The notes: generated by a model not told the origin, from the letters alone. A DNA stretch of 13,222 nt from Bacteroidota bacterium (GCA_030631445.1 DAOVLD010000024.1:1-13222); one strand, 5' to 3'; counted from the stretch's first letter, positions 1 through 8,466 are shown. Numbers and translations are program-made.

Positions 1-204
1 CCTCGTTTTGGAAATCCGGAAGATGCAAGGCTATATTTTAAAGCCACCAAATTTGCCTTCGATCGATTAAGCAAAGCTGGAATACCCAATGTAGAAATAC
101 GTTATCTTTCCATGGGCATGAGTAACAGTTATAAAATTGCCATCGAAGAGGGGGCTAATATCGTCAGGATCGGGACAAAACTTTTCGGCGAACGTTCTGC
201 CTGA
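1..204 (+). CDS. yggS: YggS/PROSC-family PLP homeostasis protein, 3' end only
   Basis: The window opens inside this gene; 67 C-terminal residues are visible in frame 1, ending in TGA. Proteins of this family bind pyridoxal 5'-phosphate in a TIM-barrel fold like the alanine racemase N-terminal domain, have no known enzymatic activity and help keep PLP levels balanced in the cytoplasm. The family signature is clear: LSMGMSNSYKIAIEEG followed by NIVRIGTKLFGER, which is the phosphate-binding part of the barrel and the usual C-terminus. The GNPEDARLYF stretch before it is also typical. The PLP lysine lies in the missing N-terminal part. The natural stop position and normal C-terminal length suggest an intact gene upstream of the window. 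The following 358 bp are gene-free, so it is probably last in its transcript. Confidence 0.9.
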   Translation, partial: PRFGNPEDARLYFKATKFAFDRLSKAGIPNVEIRYLSMGMSNSYKIAIEEGANIVRIGTKLFGERSA

Positions 205-562
205 GATACGTAATTTTAATATGCTACAATCAGTTTTAAATAGCAAGCTATAACGAAATTCCTCATATATGCCTCATACTTATTGCATTACGCCTGTCCC
301 GACAGCAAAAATCCTTAGGATTAACATAGCTTTGACTATTCCTTTCGACTATTCTTTTCAAAATAAAATTACTTTGTCCCTAACTAATTAACGATTAAAT
401 CAATTTGTTTTGTAAGTGTTTTGAACCGGATAATTGGTTGATAGTCTAATGTTTTTTTTATATTTAGATGGTTTTAAGAGTATTCTATGAAGATGATAGC
501 ACTTAATCGCTAAGTTAAAAGCGTTTGAACTGTGAATATCTAAACATTTTAAGAGACAATTA
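205..562. other. Gene-free intergenic region with small palindromes
   Basis: No convincing coding frame lies between yggS and the PAS sensor gene. It holds three short inverted repeats: ATAGC-AA-GCTAT at 240-251, CTGTC-CC-GACAG at 294-305 and AATCC-TTA-GGATT at 310-322. None is followed by a T-run, so none is a convincing intrinsic terminator. TTTGACTATT and TTCGACTATT recur at 331-340 and 344-353. The promoter of the sensor gene should lie here, but I could not find a -35/-10 pair with good spacing. Confidence 0.5.
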
Positions 563-2668
563 ATGAATAAGTTATCAGCTCGTTGGAGGTTATTTAGAAG
601 CCGTATAACAAATACAGATCCAAACAACAGACTAAGAAAGATTTTCACTTTATTATCACTCATTGGGTTCTTGCTGGTTATTTTTTTGATCTCAATCATT
701 TTATTAAAGAGATATGAAAAAGAAGTTCGCGAAAATACAGGCGTAGCAGTTCAATCTGTCCTGGAGTCAACTCATCAGGCCATGAAGCATATCTGGCTGG
801 AAAGATATTTCGATTATACAACAAGTACTTGGGCTTCTAATCCTATAGTATTACAAAACACACAAATCCTACTTGGCTTATCTTCTGATCGGGAGATCCT
901 CTTGGAGTCGCATGCACAAAAAAGAATCCGTAATTTCTTTAGAATTAAACTTGAACAGCATGATGCCCTTGGAATCTTTATTATTTCACCTGATAATATC
1001 AATCTGGTCTCAATGCGGGATAATAATGTTGGAGATGAAAATCTGATTGGCTTAGCGTATAAGAACCTGCTTGCCAATGTATTCAGTGGCAAAGAGCAGG
1101 TAATTCCTCCCATACATTCAGATGTTCCTTTACCAAATGAATCAGGGAAATTAATTGATGGTTATCCGACAATGTTTGTTGTTGCTCCTATTAAGGACCA
1201 TAAGGGGAATGTTGTTGCTGCCTTAAGTATCAGACTCAATCCATTTCATGATTTTTCCTTTATTGCACAAACCGGTAGATTTGGTACTTCCGGTGAGACC
1301 TATTTTGTTGACAACTCCGGAAACCTGATAACAGAGAGTCGGTTCAACGAAGATTTATCCAAGATAGGACTACTTGATACTGTTGAATACAGTTTACTAA
1401 ATATAGAAATTCGTGATCCGGGTGGAAACCTGAAAAAAGGTTATAAACCTGAATTGTCAAGGAAATATCAGCCATTTACCCTTGCTGCGGAACATGTAAT
1501 TGATAGAGAATCCGGATATAGTATTACAGCATACAGAGATTACAGAGGTGTTCCTGTCTTTGGAGCCTGGTTATGGGATGACGAACTGGGTATTGGATTC
1601 ATTACTGAAATAGATAAAGAAGAGGCTCTGCAGCCTTATAAAAATACGCTAACAATTACTTTTGGGCTTTTAGGGGTTACCTTATTGTTGATAATTATTT
1701 TCTTAATTAGTTTTCAAAAAATCACACAACGATCCAATCGCAACATTCAAAGGAGTATGCAACGATTTAAGGTTCTTTTTGAAAGTTCCTCTGATGCTAA
1801 TCTGATTTTTAATGAAACAGGGATAATTAATTGTAATATTGCCGCAGTTCAGATGTTAGGTTGTAAAGATAAGCAGGACCTGCTAGCCCGTCTTCCGTCA
1901 GTATTCTCTCCTGAATATCAGCCTGATGGCAGGCTTTCATCTGAAAAATCAGTAGAGATGGATCGGACTGCTTATGAAAACGGACACAATAGATTTGACT
2001 GGATACACAAAAGAGTTGATACAGGTGAATCATTTCCTGTTGAAGTTAGCCTGACCCCTGTTGAATTCAATGAAAGGAAAGCATTACTTACTGTATGGCA
2101 CGACTTAAGTGAGCGTAAAAAGGCAGAAGATAAAATACGGGAAAGTGAAGAGAAAGTACGTTTGCTTTTAGAATCGATTAGTGAAGGCATTTTGGGCGTT
2201 GATCCAAATGGAAATACTTCATTTATTAATCCATCGGCACTAAAGATTTTAGGCTTTGAGGAGGAAGAAATTATTGGGAAAAGTGTACATGAATTAACTC
2301 ATCATACTCATGCCGATGGCTCCTTTTATCCACTGGAAGACTGCCCCATTTTCAAGGCCTATATGGATGGCACCTCACACCATGTGGATAATGAAGTGCT
2401 GTGGCGAAAGGATGAAACCTGTTTTCACGTCGAATATACCGCAACACCTATGAAAAAAGATGGCAGACTTGCAGGTGCAGTGTTTACTTTTTTTGACATA
2501 ACCGAACGTAAACGGGCGCAAGAGGAATTGCGTCAGAATTTGGAGGATCTTGAACGGTTCAGCCAACTGGCTGTTGGACGTGAAGAACGAATGATCAAGT
2601 TTAAAAAAGAAATTAACGAAGTTCTGCGGCGATTGGGCCAGCCGGACAAGTATAAAATTGTTGACTGA
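563..2668 (+). CDS. Membrane sensor with Cache-like domain and two PAS domains, no output domain
   Basis: A 701-residue protein. Residues 26-48 and 363-385 are hydrophobic and read as membrane segments. Between them about 310 residues form an extracytoplasmic ligand-binding region of the dCache type (for example GTSGETYFVDNSGNLI near 241-256). Two cytoplasmic PAS domains follow, about 402-518 ending HDLSERKKAE and about 531-650 ending FFDITERKRAQ. The second belongs to a subtype with HTHADGSFYPLEDCPIF and a WRKD motif that is widespread in sensor proteins. The last 50 residues form a charged helix (ERFSQLAVGREERM) that in other proteins joins PAS domains to a histidine kinase or other output. 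Here the protein stops after it, with no kinase, GGDEF, receiver or MCP domain. It may act through another protein; the hybrid kinase 107 bp downstream on the same strand is the obvious candidate, which is inference. The ATG has a weak AAGAGA upstream. Confidence 0.85.
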   Translation: MNKLSARWRLFRSRITNTDPNNRLRKIFTLLSLIGFLLVIFLISIILLKRYEKEVRENTGVAVQSVLESTHQAMKHIWLERYFDYTTSTWASNPIVLQNTQILLGLSSDREILLESHAQKRIRNFFRIKLEQHDALGIFIISPDNINLVSMRDNNVGDENLIGLAYKNLLANVFSGKEQVIPPIHSDVPLPNESGKLIDGYPTMFVVAPIKDHKGNVVAALSIRLNPFHDFSFIAQTGRFGTSGETYFVDNSGNLITESRFNEDLSKIGLLDTVEYSLLNIEIRDPGGNLKKGYKPELSRKYQPFTLAAEHVIDRESGYSITAYRDYRGVPVFGAWLWDDELGIGFITEIDKEEALQPYKNTLTITFGLLGVTLLLIIIFLISFQKITQRSNRNIQRSMQRFKVLFESSSDANLIFNETGIINCNIAAVQMLGCKDKQDLLARLPSVFSPEYQPDGRLSSEKSVEMDRTAYENGHNRFDWIHKRVDTGESFPVEVSLTPVEFNERKALLTVWHDLSERKKAEDKIRESEEKVRLLLESISEGILGVDPNGNTSFINPSALKILGFEEEEIIGKSVHELTHHTHADGSFYPLEDCPIFKAYMDGTSHHVDNEVLWRKDETCFHVEYTATPMKKDGRLAGAVFTFFDITERKRAQEELRQNLEDLERFSQLAVGREERMIKFKKEINEVLRRLGQPDKYKIVD

Positions 2669-2710
2669 TTAAGAATATTATTTTTTAGAAACTCACAGGA
2701 AATTTGTATT

Positions 2711-2779
2711 ATGCTTAAAGAAAGTTTAACAAAAAAATGGCTGTTACCCTTCATTACGAAAATTTGGAGTAAAATATGA
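2711..2779 (+). CDS. Candidate 22-codon small ORF overlapping the kinase start (ATGA)
   Basis: In the short gap before the hybrid kinase an ATG follows ACAGGA (2695-2700, spacing 10) and reads [20 protein letters not shown] plus two residues, then stops at TGA 2777-2779. That stop overlaps the kinase ATG at 2776 as ATGA, the classic arrangement for translational coupling. The peptide is basic and amphipathic and I do not recognise it. A frame this short can arise by chance; the start, Shine-Dalgarno-like sequence and overlap are the only support. Confidence 0.2.
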   Translation: MLKESLTKKWLLPFITKIWSKI

Positions 2780-5700
2780 AATTAACCCACAAGGTAAAGT
2801 TAAGGACATTGACAGCATGGCTGGTAGTCATTTCATTAATATTGGCTGCTATCTTGTATTTAAGCCTAAAACAAAACGAAATGATCATGAGATCTGCCTA
2901 CCTTTCAGCCAAGGGATATTTTGAGAGCATTGTGCTTACACGGAGTTGGAATGCTCATTATGGAGGTATCTATGTTCTAAAGAAAGAAGGAATGCGATCA
3001 AATCCCTACCTGGAAAATCCGGATATCACCACAGCGGATGGGGTTGTTTATACGAAAAAGAATCCTGCACTGATGACCCGTGAGATATCAAAGTTGGCAA
3101 AGCAGTTTGGAACATATCAGTACCATATAACAAGTCTTAATCTGATTAATCCAAATAATACCCCTGACCCCTGGGAAAGAGAGTCCCTCCAGGCGTTTGA
3201 GACTGGAGTTAAGGAAGTAACACAAATCACGGAGTTAGAGGGTAAGAAGATTTATCGGTTTATGCGTCCTCTTTTATATGAAAAAGGATGTGTTTCCTGC
3301 CACGCCAAACAAGGATATCGACTTGGGGATATCCGGGGAGGAATAAGTGTTTCGCTACCATATAACGGAATTGAAATAGCCATTAAGAAAAATCAATACG
3401 GAATGTTTGCCCTGGCAGGATCTATTGCCATCGTAATGGCACTCATCTTCTATTTTGTTGTGTGGCAACTGATGAAAAAACTTGCTGCTACCACAGACAT
3501 GCTTGAAACAGAAAAAAATGAGTTACGGACAGCTCAGTTAAATCTTTCAAAGGAAAGAGATACGCTTGATGATATTGTAAGCAGTATTTATGCAGACTTA
3601 TTTTTAGTTGACAGAAAACAGAAAATTCTTTGGATCAACAGGAGAATGAATGAAAGAGGTCTATCTGATATGATTGGTCAGACTTGTTCTAAAATTTACG
3701 ATAATCTTGACATTATACCCGAAGATTGTCCTATAGCTTTGACTTTCAAACATGGAAAAACTATCCAAAAGGATCGTTCTTTCCTTCAACCTGACGGTAC
3801 TATTCGATGGCATTCTTTCACATGTTCCCCTATAAAAGATAATTCTAATAGCATAATTCAGGTTCTTTCACTTGTCCAGGACATAACGGACCAGAAACTG
3901 ATAGAGAACAAACTGCGAGAGACCCGCGACTATCTGGAGAACCTATTTAACTACACCAACAGCCCCATCATTGTCTGGGACGCAACGCTTAGGATCACCC
4001 GATTTAACCATGCCTTCGAGCATGTTACGGGTCTTAAAGCCGACGATGTCATCGGCCAGGAACTGCACACACTCTTTCCTGAGGCAAGCCGTGATGAATT
4101 GCTACGCAAGATATCCCATACTTTAAGCGGTGAATACTGGGAGTCGGTTGAAATTCCAATTCTTCGCCGTGATGGGGAGACCCGGTTAGTACTCTGGAAT
4201 TCTGCCAATATCTTTGCTGAGGACGGCAAAACTCTTTTATCCACTATTGCCCAGGGGCATGACATCACTGAGCGCAAAGGGATGGAGGAATCCCTTCGGA
4301 AACGTGTCACCGAGCTGGCCGAAGCACGTAGGTCCATGTTGAACATAATGGAGGATCTGGGAGAAGCCAGAAAAGAAGCCGAAGCTGCCACACAAGCCAA
4401 AAGTGATTTCCTTGCCCGTATGAGTCATGAAATACGCACACCGATGAATGCCATCATTGGGATGACATATCTGACTTTACAGACAGAACTTGAAAAAAAA
4501 CAGAGAGATAATTTAAGGAAAGTACACTCTTCCGGGATCTCTCTTCTTGGAATCATAAATGATATTTTGGATTTCTCAAAGATTGAAGCAGGAAAGCTTG
4601 AACTCGAGCATTCAGAATTTGACCTGGAGAAGGTCTTTCATGATTTAGCCAATGTTATTACCTATAAAGCTCATAAAAAAGGCCTTGAGATAGTGATTGG
4701 CCTGCCACGTAGCGTACCTCATATGTTGATAGGAGATCCACTGAGATTAAGCCAGATCATGATCAACCTGGCCAACAATGCAATCAAGTTTACTAAGGAT
4801 GGTGAAATTGTAATTCAGGCAGAACTTGCAGAAAAGAAAAAAAGCAAAGTAAAGATATTGTTCAGTGTTAGAGACACAGGGATTGGACTTACAAAGGAGC
4901 AGGTTGGCCGCCTGTTTCAATCCTTCTCCCAGGCCGATGTGTCAACAACCCGGAAATATGGTGGCACAGGATTAGGACTGGCTATATGTAAAAGCCTGAC
5001 AGATATGATGGAAGGAGATATCTGGGTGGAAAGTATAAAAGGGCAAGGAAGTTCATTTTTCTTTACAGCCTGGTTTGGCATGGGCGAACAGCAGAAAGCA
5101 AAAAAATTCGTACCGGCTGTTGATCTTCGCGGCATGAAGGTGCTGGTTTGTGATGATAATGAAACTGCCTGCCATATACTCAGGGAAGCACTGGAAGCTT
5201 TTACATTTAAGGTTACAACAGTTAGATCAGGGAAGGATGCAATTATTGAGCTTGAAAAAAGTGCAGAAGATCCATATGAGCTGGTACTGATGGATTGGAA
5301 TATGCCTGAGATGGATGGTTTACAGGCTGCAGAATTAATTAAATCAGGTAAGAAGATTGCTGCGCCACCAACAATTATTATGGTAACTGCATATAACAGG
5401 GAGGAGATATTGTCTAAAGCAGACAAAATTGGCATAGCTGCAACCCTCATTAAGCCGGTAAGTTATTCAACACTCTTCAATACTATTATGGAGGTATTCG
5501 GGAAAAAAGTTGAAAGAGAACAAATTGAACGTGAAACCGGTGTAATTCCAGAAGATCTTTTATCACAATTGCAGGGAGCCTTGGTTCTTCTGGTTGAAGA
5601 CAATGAAGTAAACCAGGATGTGGCTGTTGGCATGCTCGAAGCAGCAGGGATTCAGACAGAAATTGCCAACAATGGGAGTGAAGCTGTTGAAATGGTTAAA

Positions 5701-6633
5701 GCCTCTGGCAAACCATCAAAATATGAACTTATATTTATGGACCTGCAGATGCCCAAAATGGATGGTTATGATGCTACCCGTCTGATAAGGAAACTGAAAG
5801 ATTACAAAGATCTTCCCATTGCTGCCATGACGGCTGATGCCATTTCAGGGGTGAAAGAGAAATGCATGGATGCAGGAATGAACGATTTTGTGACCAAACC
5901 GATCGATCCTGCAGAGTTCTACAGGGCACTGTTAAGATGGATCAAGCCTGGAAAAGCAGAAACAGGTAAAAAGATCAAAACAGACACTCCGGTTGAGAAA
6001 GAACGAGAGATTGAAATTCCTGAGATTGAGGGAGTGGATATTGAAGCCGGCCTGAGAAGGATCAATAATAACCGGGAACTCTATATGAAACTACTCGGGA
6101 AATTCCTAAAGAATTATTCCGGTTTTACCAATGAATTGAGAACGAAGCTGGAGCGAGGTAATGTAAATGAAGCTGAACGTATGGTTCACACACTTAAAGG
6201 AGTATCCGGAAACATCGGGGCCATGGAACTGCATAATTCTACAATAATCCTTGATGATAATCTCAGGAAACCGGGAAAAAAAGATTTTGATTCGGAATTG
6301 TCCGGACTTGATAGTTTACTCAAACCCATCCTAAGTTTATTAGAACAGACTTTTGAGAAGACAGATGTCCGGAAAACTGATAGCCAGACAGTTCCGGACG
6401 GTGACCTGGATATTGTTCATTTCAGGAAACTGCTGAATGAATTAAGACTAATGCTCGAAGAGAGCGATTTTGATGCTGCAAATATGGCGGATGAACTGGA
6501 AAAGGTCCGGGGCATTAGCAAATATGCTGAAGAAATTAGGAAAATCAGAGATTATATATCTGACTATGAATTTGATGAAGCAGCGAAGCTAGTGGGACAG
6601 TTAAACAACCTAAATGATTCTAATTCTGTTTAA
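2776..6633 (+). CDS. Hybrid histidine kinase with c-heme DUF3365 sensor, two PAS, two receivers and HPt
   Basis: A 1285-residue phosphorelay kinase. TM segments at about 13-31 and 208-231 flank a DUF3365 (Tll0287-like) extracytoplasmic domain. It has the family stretches [19 protein letters not shown] and [18 protein letters not shown], and a c-type heme motif CVSCH (C172, C175, H176). No HAMP follows; a coiled coil leads to PAS 1 (about 260-375) and PAS 2 (about 385-500). The kinase core has the H-box [10 protein letters not shown] (H551), the N-box around N668, DTGIGL and GGTGLGLAI. Receiver 1 has D840 ([13 protein letters not shown]) and K893; receiver 2 has D989 ([12 protein letters not shown]) and K1041. 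The HPt domain carries H1138 (MVHTLKG). Residues 1211-1279 add a helical tail. All phosphorelay residues are present, so it looks active. The start is supported by GGAG at 2766-2769, six bases before the ATG. Family knowledge suggests redox or gas sensing through the heme; ligand and output regulator are unknown. Confidence 0.93.
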   Translation: MKLTHKVKLRTLTAWLVVISLILAAILYLSLKQNEMIMRSAYLSAKGYFESIVLTRSWNAHYGGIYVLKKEGMRSNPYLENPDITTADGVVYTKKNPALMTREISKLAKQFGTYQYHITSLNLINPNNTPDPWERESLQAFETGVKEVTQITELEGKKIYRFMRPLLYEKGCVSCHAKQGYRLGDIRGGISVSLPYNGIEIAIKKNQYGMFALAGSIAIVMALIFYFVVWQLMKKLAATTDMLETEKNELRTAQLNLSKERDTLDDIVSSIYADLFLVDRKQKILWINRRMNERGLSDMIGQTCSKIYDNLDIIPEDCPIALTFKHGKTIQKDRSFLQPDGTIRWHSFTCSPIKDNSNSIIQVLSLVQDITDQKLIENKLRETRDYLENLFNYTNSPIIVWDATLRITRFNHAFEHVTGLKADDVIGQELHTLFPEASRDELLRKISHTLSGEYWESVEIPILRRDGETRLVLWNSANIFAEDGKTLLSTIAQGHDITERKGMEESLRKRVTELAEARRSMLNIMEDLGEARKEAEAATQAKSDFLARMSHEIRTPMNAIIGMTYLTLQTELEKKQRDNLRKVHSSGISLLGIINDILDFSKIEAGKLELEHSEFDLEKVFHDLANVITYKAHKKGLEIVIGLPRSVPHMLIGDPLRLSQIMINLANNAIKFTKDGEIVIQAELAEKKKSKVKILFSVRDTGIGLTKEQVGRLFQSFSQADVSTTRKYGGTGLGLAICKSLTDMMEGDIWVESIKGQGSSFFFTAWFGMGEQQKAKKFVPAVDLRGMKVLVCDDNETACHILREALEAFTFKVTTVRSGKDAIIELEKSAEDPYELVLMDWNMPEMDGLQAAELIKSGKKIAAPPTIIMVTAYNREEILSKADKIGIAATLIKPVSYSTLFNTIMEVFGKKVEREQIERETGVIPEDLLSQLQGALVLLVEDNEVNQDVAVGMLEAAGIQTEIANNGSEAVEMVKASGKPSKYELIFMDLQMPKMDGYDATRLIRKLKDYKDLPIAAMTADAISGVKEKCMDAGMNDFVTKPIDPAEFYRALLRWIKPGKAETGKKIKTDTPVEKEREIEIPEIEGVDIEAGLRRINNNRELYMKLLGKFLKNYSGFTNELRTKLERGNVNEAERMVHTLKGVSGNIGAMELHNSTIILDDNLRKPGKKDFDSELSGLDSLLKPILSLLEQTFEKTDVRKTDSQTVPDGDLDIVHFRKLLNELRLMLEESDFDAANMADELEKVRGISKYAEEIRKIRDYISDYEFDEAAKLVGQLNNLNDSNSV

Positions 6634-6721
6634 TTAAAGTTTCGCAGTTAAATAAAATGTTGAAAAATAATAAGATAGTTTAGTTTCGCACAAACTGTGC
6701 TACCAATAACATATAAGTATG

Positions 6722-6739
6722 CATTGTTGTCCGGTAAAA
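6722..6739. repeat. IS left terminal inverted repeat
   Basis: CATTGTTGTCCGGTAAAA pairs with the right end CACTGGTGTCCGGTAAAA (read on the minus strand) at 16 of 18 positions; the inner 12 are identical. The outer six bases match at four positions, so the true end could be 6728. Confidence 0.7.
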
Positions 6740-6771
6740 CCAGAATTTAATTAATTCTTATTGTTATTTGC

Positions 6772-6794
6772 CTGATAATCAATTATCAGTTTTT
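6772..6794 (+). terminator. Intrinsic terminator-like hairpin inside the IS left end
   Basis: CTGATAAT (6772-6779), loop CA, ATTATCAG (6782-6789) form a perfect 8-bp inverted repeat; with a normal loop the stem is 7 bp. Five T follow on the plus strand (6790-6794), then CTGTTT. The stem is AT-rich, so it would be weak. In this direction it would stop transcripts arriving from the hybrid kinase gene before they run antisense to the transposase. On the minus strand it lies 11 bases past the transposase stop but has no T-run after it. Confidence 0.4.
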
Positions 6795-6800
6795 CTGTTT

Positions 6801-8025
6801 TCAAGAGTAAGCCCCCCTTATTTCAGGGAATAGCGTATTTTGATATTTTAAATCATTTTCATTTATTATGCTTCTCCAAGCTTTCTCAGGGTCTTCCAGG
6901 AACCGGTAAATATTGATGTAGTCCATCAACTGCTGTCTGATAATAGATACCATATTTGAGAACGCCCAGTTGTGTTTTAACTTGCTTTTGACTAACGATA
7001 TTAACAGGTTAGCCAACATTGCTGCCCATATTTGTATCTCAATTGCATTAACGTTATCTCCCAGGAAATATTTTAATGGAAAGTTCTGTTTTAGTTGCTT
7101 AAACAATGTTTCTATTTGCCATCTTTTCTTGTAAATCAAGGCTATCGTTTCTGCAGGAAGTTTTAGGTTATTAGTCTGGAATTCAAATAACCGATTGTTT
7201 GTATCATCCCAATAGGCAATACGTCTGGCTTTGTGTACTTTTTCCTTTTTCTCACCGTATTGCAATTCGATAATTTCGTCTTTCAGGACACCCGGATCAG
7301 CTTCATCAGGGATATCGAACTCTTTTCTTGCCGTATAGAGGGCATTTATTTTTAAACGGGTAACATACCATATCTCAGACTCACTAAACTCCTGATAACG
7401 CGCATAATCAACATATGCTTTGTCAAAAGTAATAATTGACCCTTTAGGTAAGTTAACTTCACTCAATAACGTATGATCATGACGTGCGGCTGCACTAAAA
7501 CGAATAAGACAAGGTACGTTTTCATCGGCTTTAATAACTGTGTGTGCTTTGATCCCCCCTTTTTTTTTATTTGGGATTACGTCCTACTCCTTTCAGTATC
7601 TCTTTAAACAAGGTTATGGTGGTAGAATCCATGATATAAAGTCGTTTTAAGTCCTGTTTGCTCAACCGGCTGTCCGATAAACTTGAAGCATATTTTCGAT
7701 ATACATCCATATAAATTTCCCCAAATACTTCACTGGGCCTGCGTTTGTTAGCATCAGAGAACGTACTACGTCTTACAACATAATTCAAGCCTAAATGCCC
7801 CAGCTTATGTGCATTTGCTAGTAAACCTATTATAGTTTCCCGTATAGATTGATATCCGTTTAACGTTACAAACATCATCACTATAAGGTGTTTATAGGTT
7901 GTGAACTTTTTCGTATACCGGTCAGCTTCATTTTTCCTCGATATTTTACTTATTTTGGATCTATCTAAAAAATTAATCAGTTGTCCAAAGATCGGCTGTC
8001 CGGTAAAATTTGTAGATTTGCTCAT
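6801..8025 (-). pseudogene. IS4-family transposase (DUF4372 + DDE domain), frameshifted
   Basis: The gene is read from ATG at 8025 down to the stop at 6801 and needs one frame change. The first frame (8025-7567) gives 152 residues: an N-terminal DUF4372-like region beginning MSKSTNFTGQ and the first catalytic aspartate in YIMDSTTIT (D133). It stops at TAA (7567-7569) just before an A9G6 run. The next frame continues KKKGGIKAHTVIKADENVP without a gap and reaches the second aspartate in ITFDKAYVDY and the Y-x2-R-x3-E-x6-K motif in YKKRWQIETLFKQLK, ending GAYS. All three DDE residues therefore survive across the two frames. The total span is 3 x 408 + 1 bases, so one extra base (or two missing) explains the break. 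An upstream ATG at 8091 in the same frame would add 22 residues, but ATG 8025 gives the usual family N-terminus. A sequencing error at the homopolymer cannot be excluded. Confidence 0.85.
7997..8008. repeat. Internal exact copy of the IS end-repeat core
   Basis: TGTCCGGTAAAA occurs here a third time, identical to the left-end core and inverted relative to the right-end core at 8107-8118. It lies within the transposase coding sequence (codons for F-T-G-Q near residue 7-10). In a minus-strand transcript it can pair over 12 bp with the right-end core, enclosing a 98-nt loop that holds the transposase start. Confidence 0.75.
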
Positions 8026-8051
8026 GGTTATTTTGTTTTTGTAGTGAAATA

Positions 8052-8059
8052 CAAAATTA
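8052..8059 (-). promoter_or_regulatory. Possible Bacteroidota-type -7 box for the transposase
   Basis: Read on the minus strand this is TAATTTTG, which fits the TAnnTTTG -7 consensus of Bacteroidota promoters and lies about 26 bases before the transposase ATG. I found no matching TTTG -33 element at the normal distance, so the call rests on one short motif in AT-rich DNA. Confidence 0.2.
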
Positions 8060-8076
8060 ACCAAGAATGGGGATTT

Positions 8077-8090
8077 TGCCCTACGGGGCA
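8077..8090. repeat. Small hairpin in the transposase leader
   Basis: TGCCC-TACG-GGGCA forms a 5-bp GC-rich stem with a 4-base loop. It lies between the right end repeat and the transposase start, inside the larger loop that the two inverted 12-bp copies could close. Confidence 0.5.
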
Positions 8091-8106
8091 TCCCCTTCTA
8101 AATATT

Positions 8107-8124
8107 TTTTACCGGACACCAGTG
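8107..8124. repeat. IS right terminal inverted repeat
   Basis: This is the partner of the left end. The inner core TTTTACCGGACA (8107-8118) is an exact complement of the left core; the outer six bases match at four positions. Confidence 0.7.
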
Positions 8125-8466
8125 TTTTTTCTTCAAAAAATCATTAAATTGGGAAACAATATCAATTTTATTGATTTTTTAAAGTCAGTACATAAGAAGG
8201 TGACTATGTAAAATATGAAACTATGAGGCTATTTAAAACTTACTAAACCAATCAACTAAAACAATCTCCATGCAAGTTTAATTAAAGCTTACAGAAAAAA
8301 AACCTTGGTGAACCTGAATTCCTATAAAAGATACTCATTTAGCATATAGTATATAATTAATATTTACTGTATAAAAAAATAAATTTCTGTAAAATGAAAA
8401 AATCATTCATTCTGATTATTATTCTGAAATTAATAATTTTTTTACTACACATATTTACTGATATAA
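8125..8466. other. AT-rich gene-free region upstream of the chemosensory operon
   Basis: No convincing gene is present. ATCAAT-TTT-ATTGAT (8161-8175) followed by five T (8176-8180) is a weak terminator-like hairpin on the plus strand. AAAAAATCA (8135-8143) can alternatively pair with TGATTTTTT (8172-8180). A near-identical direct repeat, ATATTTACTG plus TATAAA, lies at 8360-8375 and 8451-8467, the second copy ending at the cheW start. A short hydrophobic frame, MKKSFILIIILKLIIFLLHI then 17 residues, runs 8394-8507 across the cheW start; chance is likely at this base composition. The operon promoter should be here but I cannot place it. Confidence 0.45.

Larger units (their letters stand above)
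6722..8124 (-). mobile_element. IS4-family (DUF4372-type) insertion sequence, probably inactive
   Basis: The element is about 1.4 kb and carries one frameshifted transposase on the minus strand. The ends are a perfect 12-bp inverted repeat (TGTCCGGTAAAA at 6728-6739 and its complement at 8107-8118). Reading six bases further out gives 16 of 18 matches, which would fit the usual repeat length of IS4-family elements, so I set the ends there. I see no target-site duplication with either choice of ends, which suggests an old insertion or later rearrangement. It sits between the hybrid kinase gene and the chemosensory operon and interrupts no gene that I can recognise. Confidence 0.8.

Noticed and set aside
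3951..4400. 149-codon open frame on the minus strand
   Set aside because: It lies wholly inside the kinase gene opposite PAS 2 and is explained by the locally higher GC content; no recognisable domain.
4917..5450. 177-codon open frame on the minus strand
   Set aside because: It is antisense to the HATPase and first receiver, whose conserved motifs show the plus strand is the coding one; composition is Ser/Ile-rich without domain features.
6682..6700. Terminator of the hybrid kinase gene (GCACA-AAC-TGTGC hairpin)
   Set aside because: The stem is only 5 bp and has no T-run; the hairpin at 6772-6794 is the better candidate.
7554..7572. Transcriptional slippage in the A9 run as the way to make full-length transposase
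   Set aside because: The in-frame TAA uses only the first two A of the run, so added or lost A downstream cannot avoid that stop.
7981..8211. 76-codon plus-strand frame running out of the IS right end
   Set aside because: Its first part is antisense to the transposase and its last 30 codons are AT-rich with no recognisable family; I considered a gene cut by the insertion but found no matching half at the left flank.
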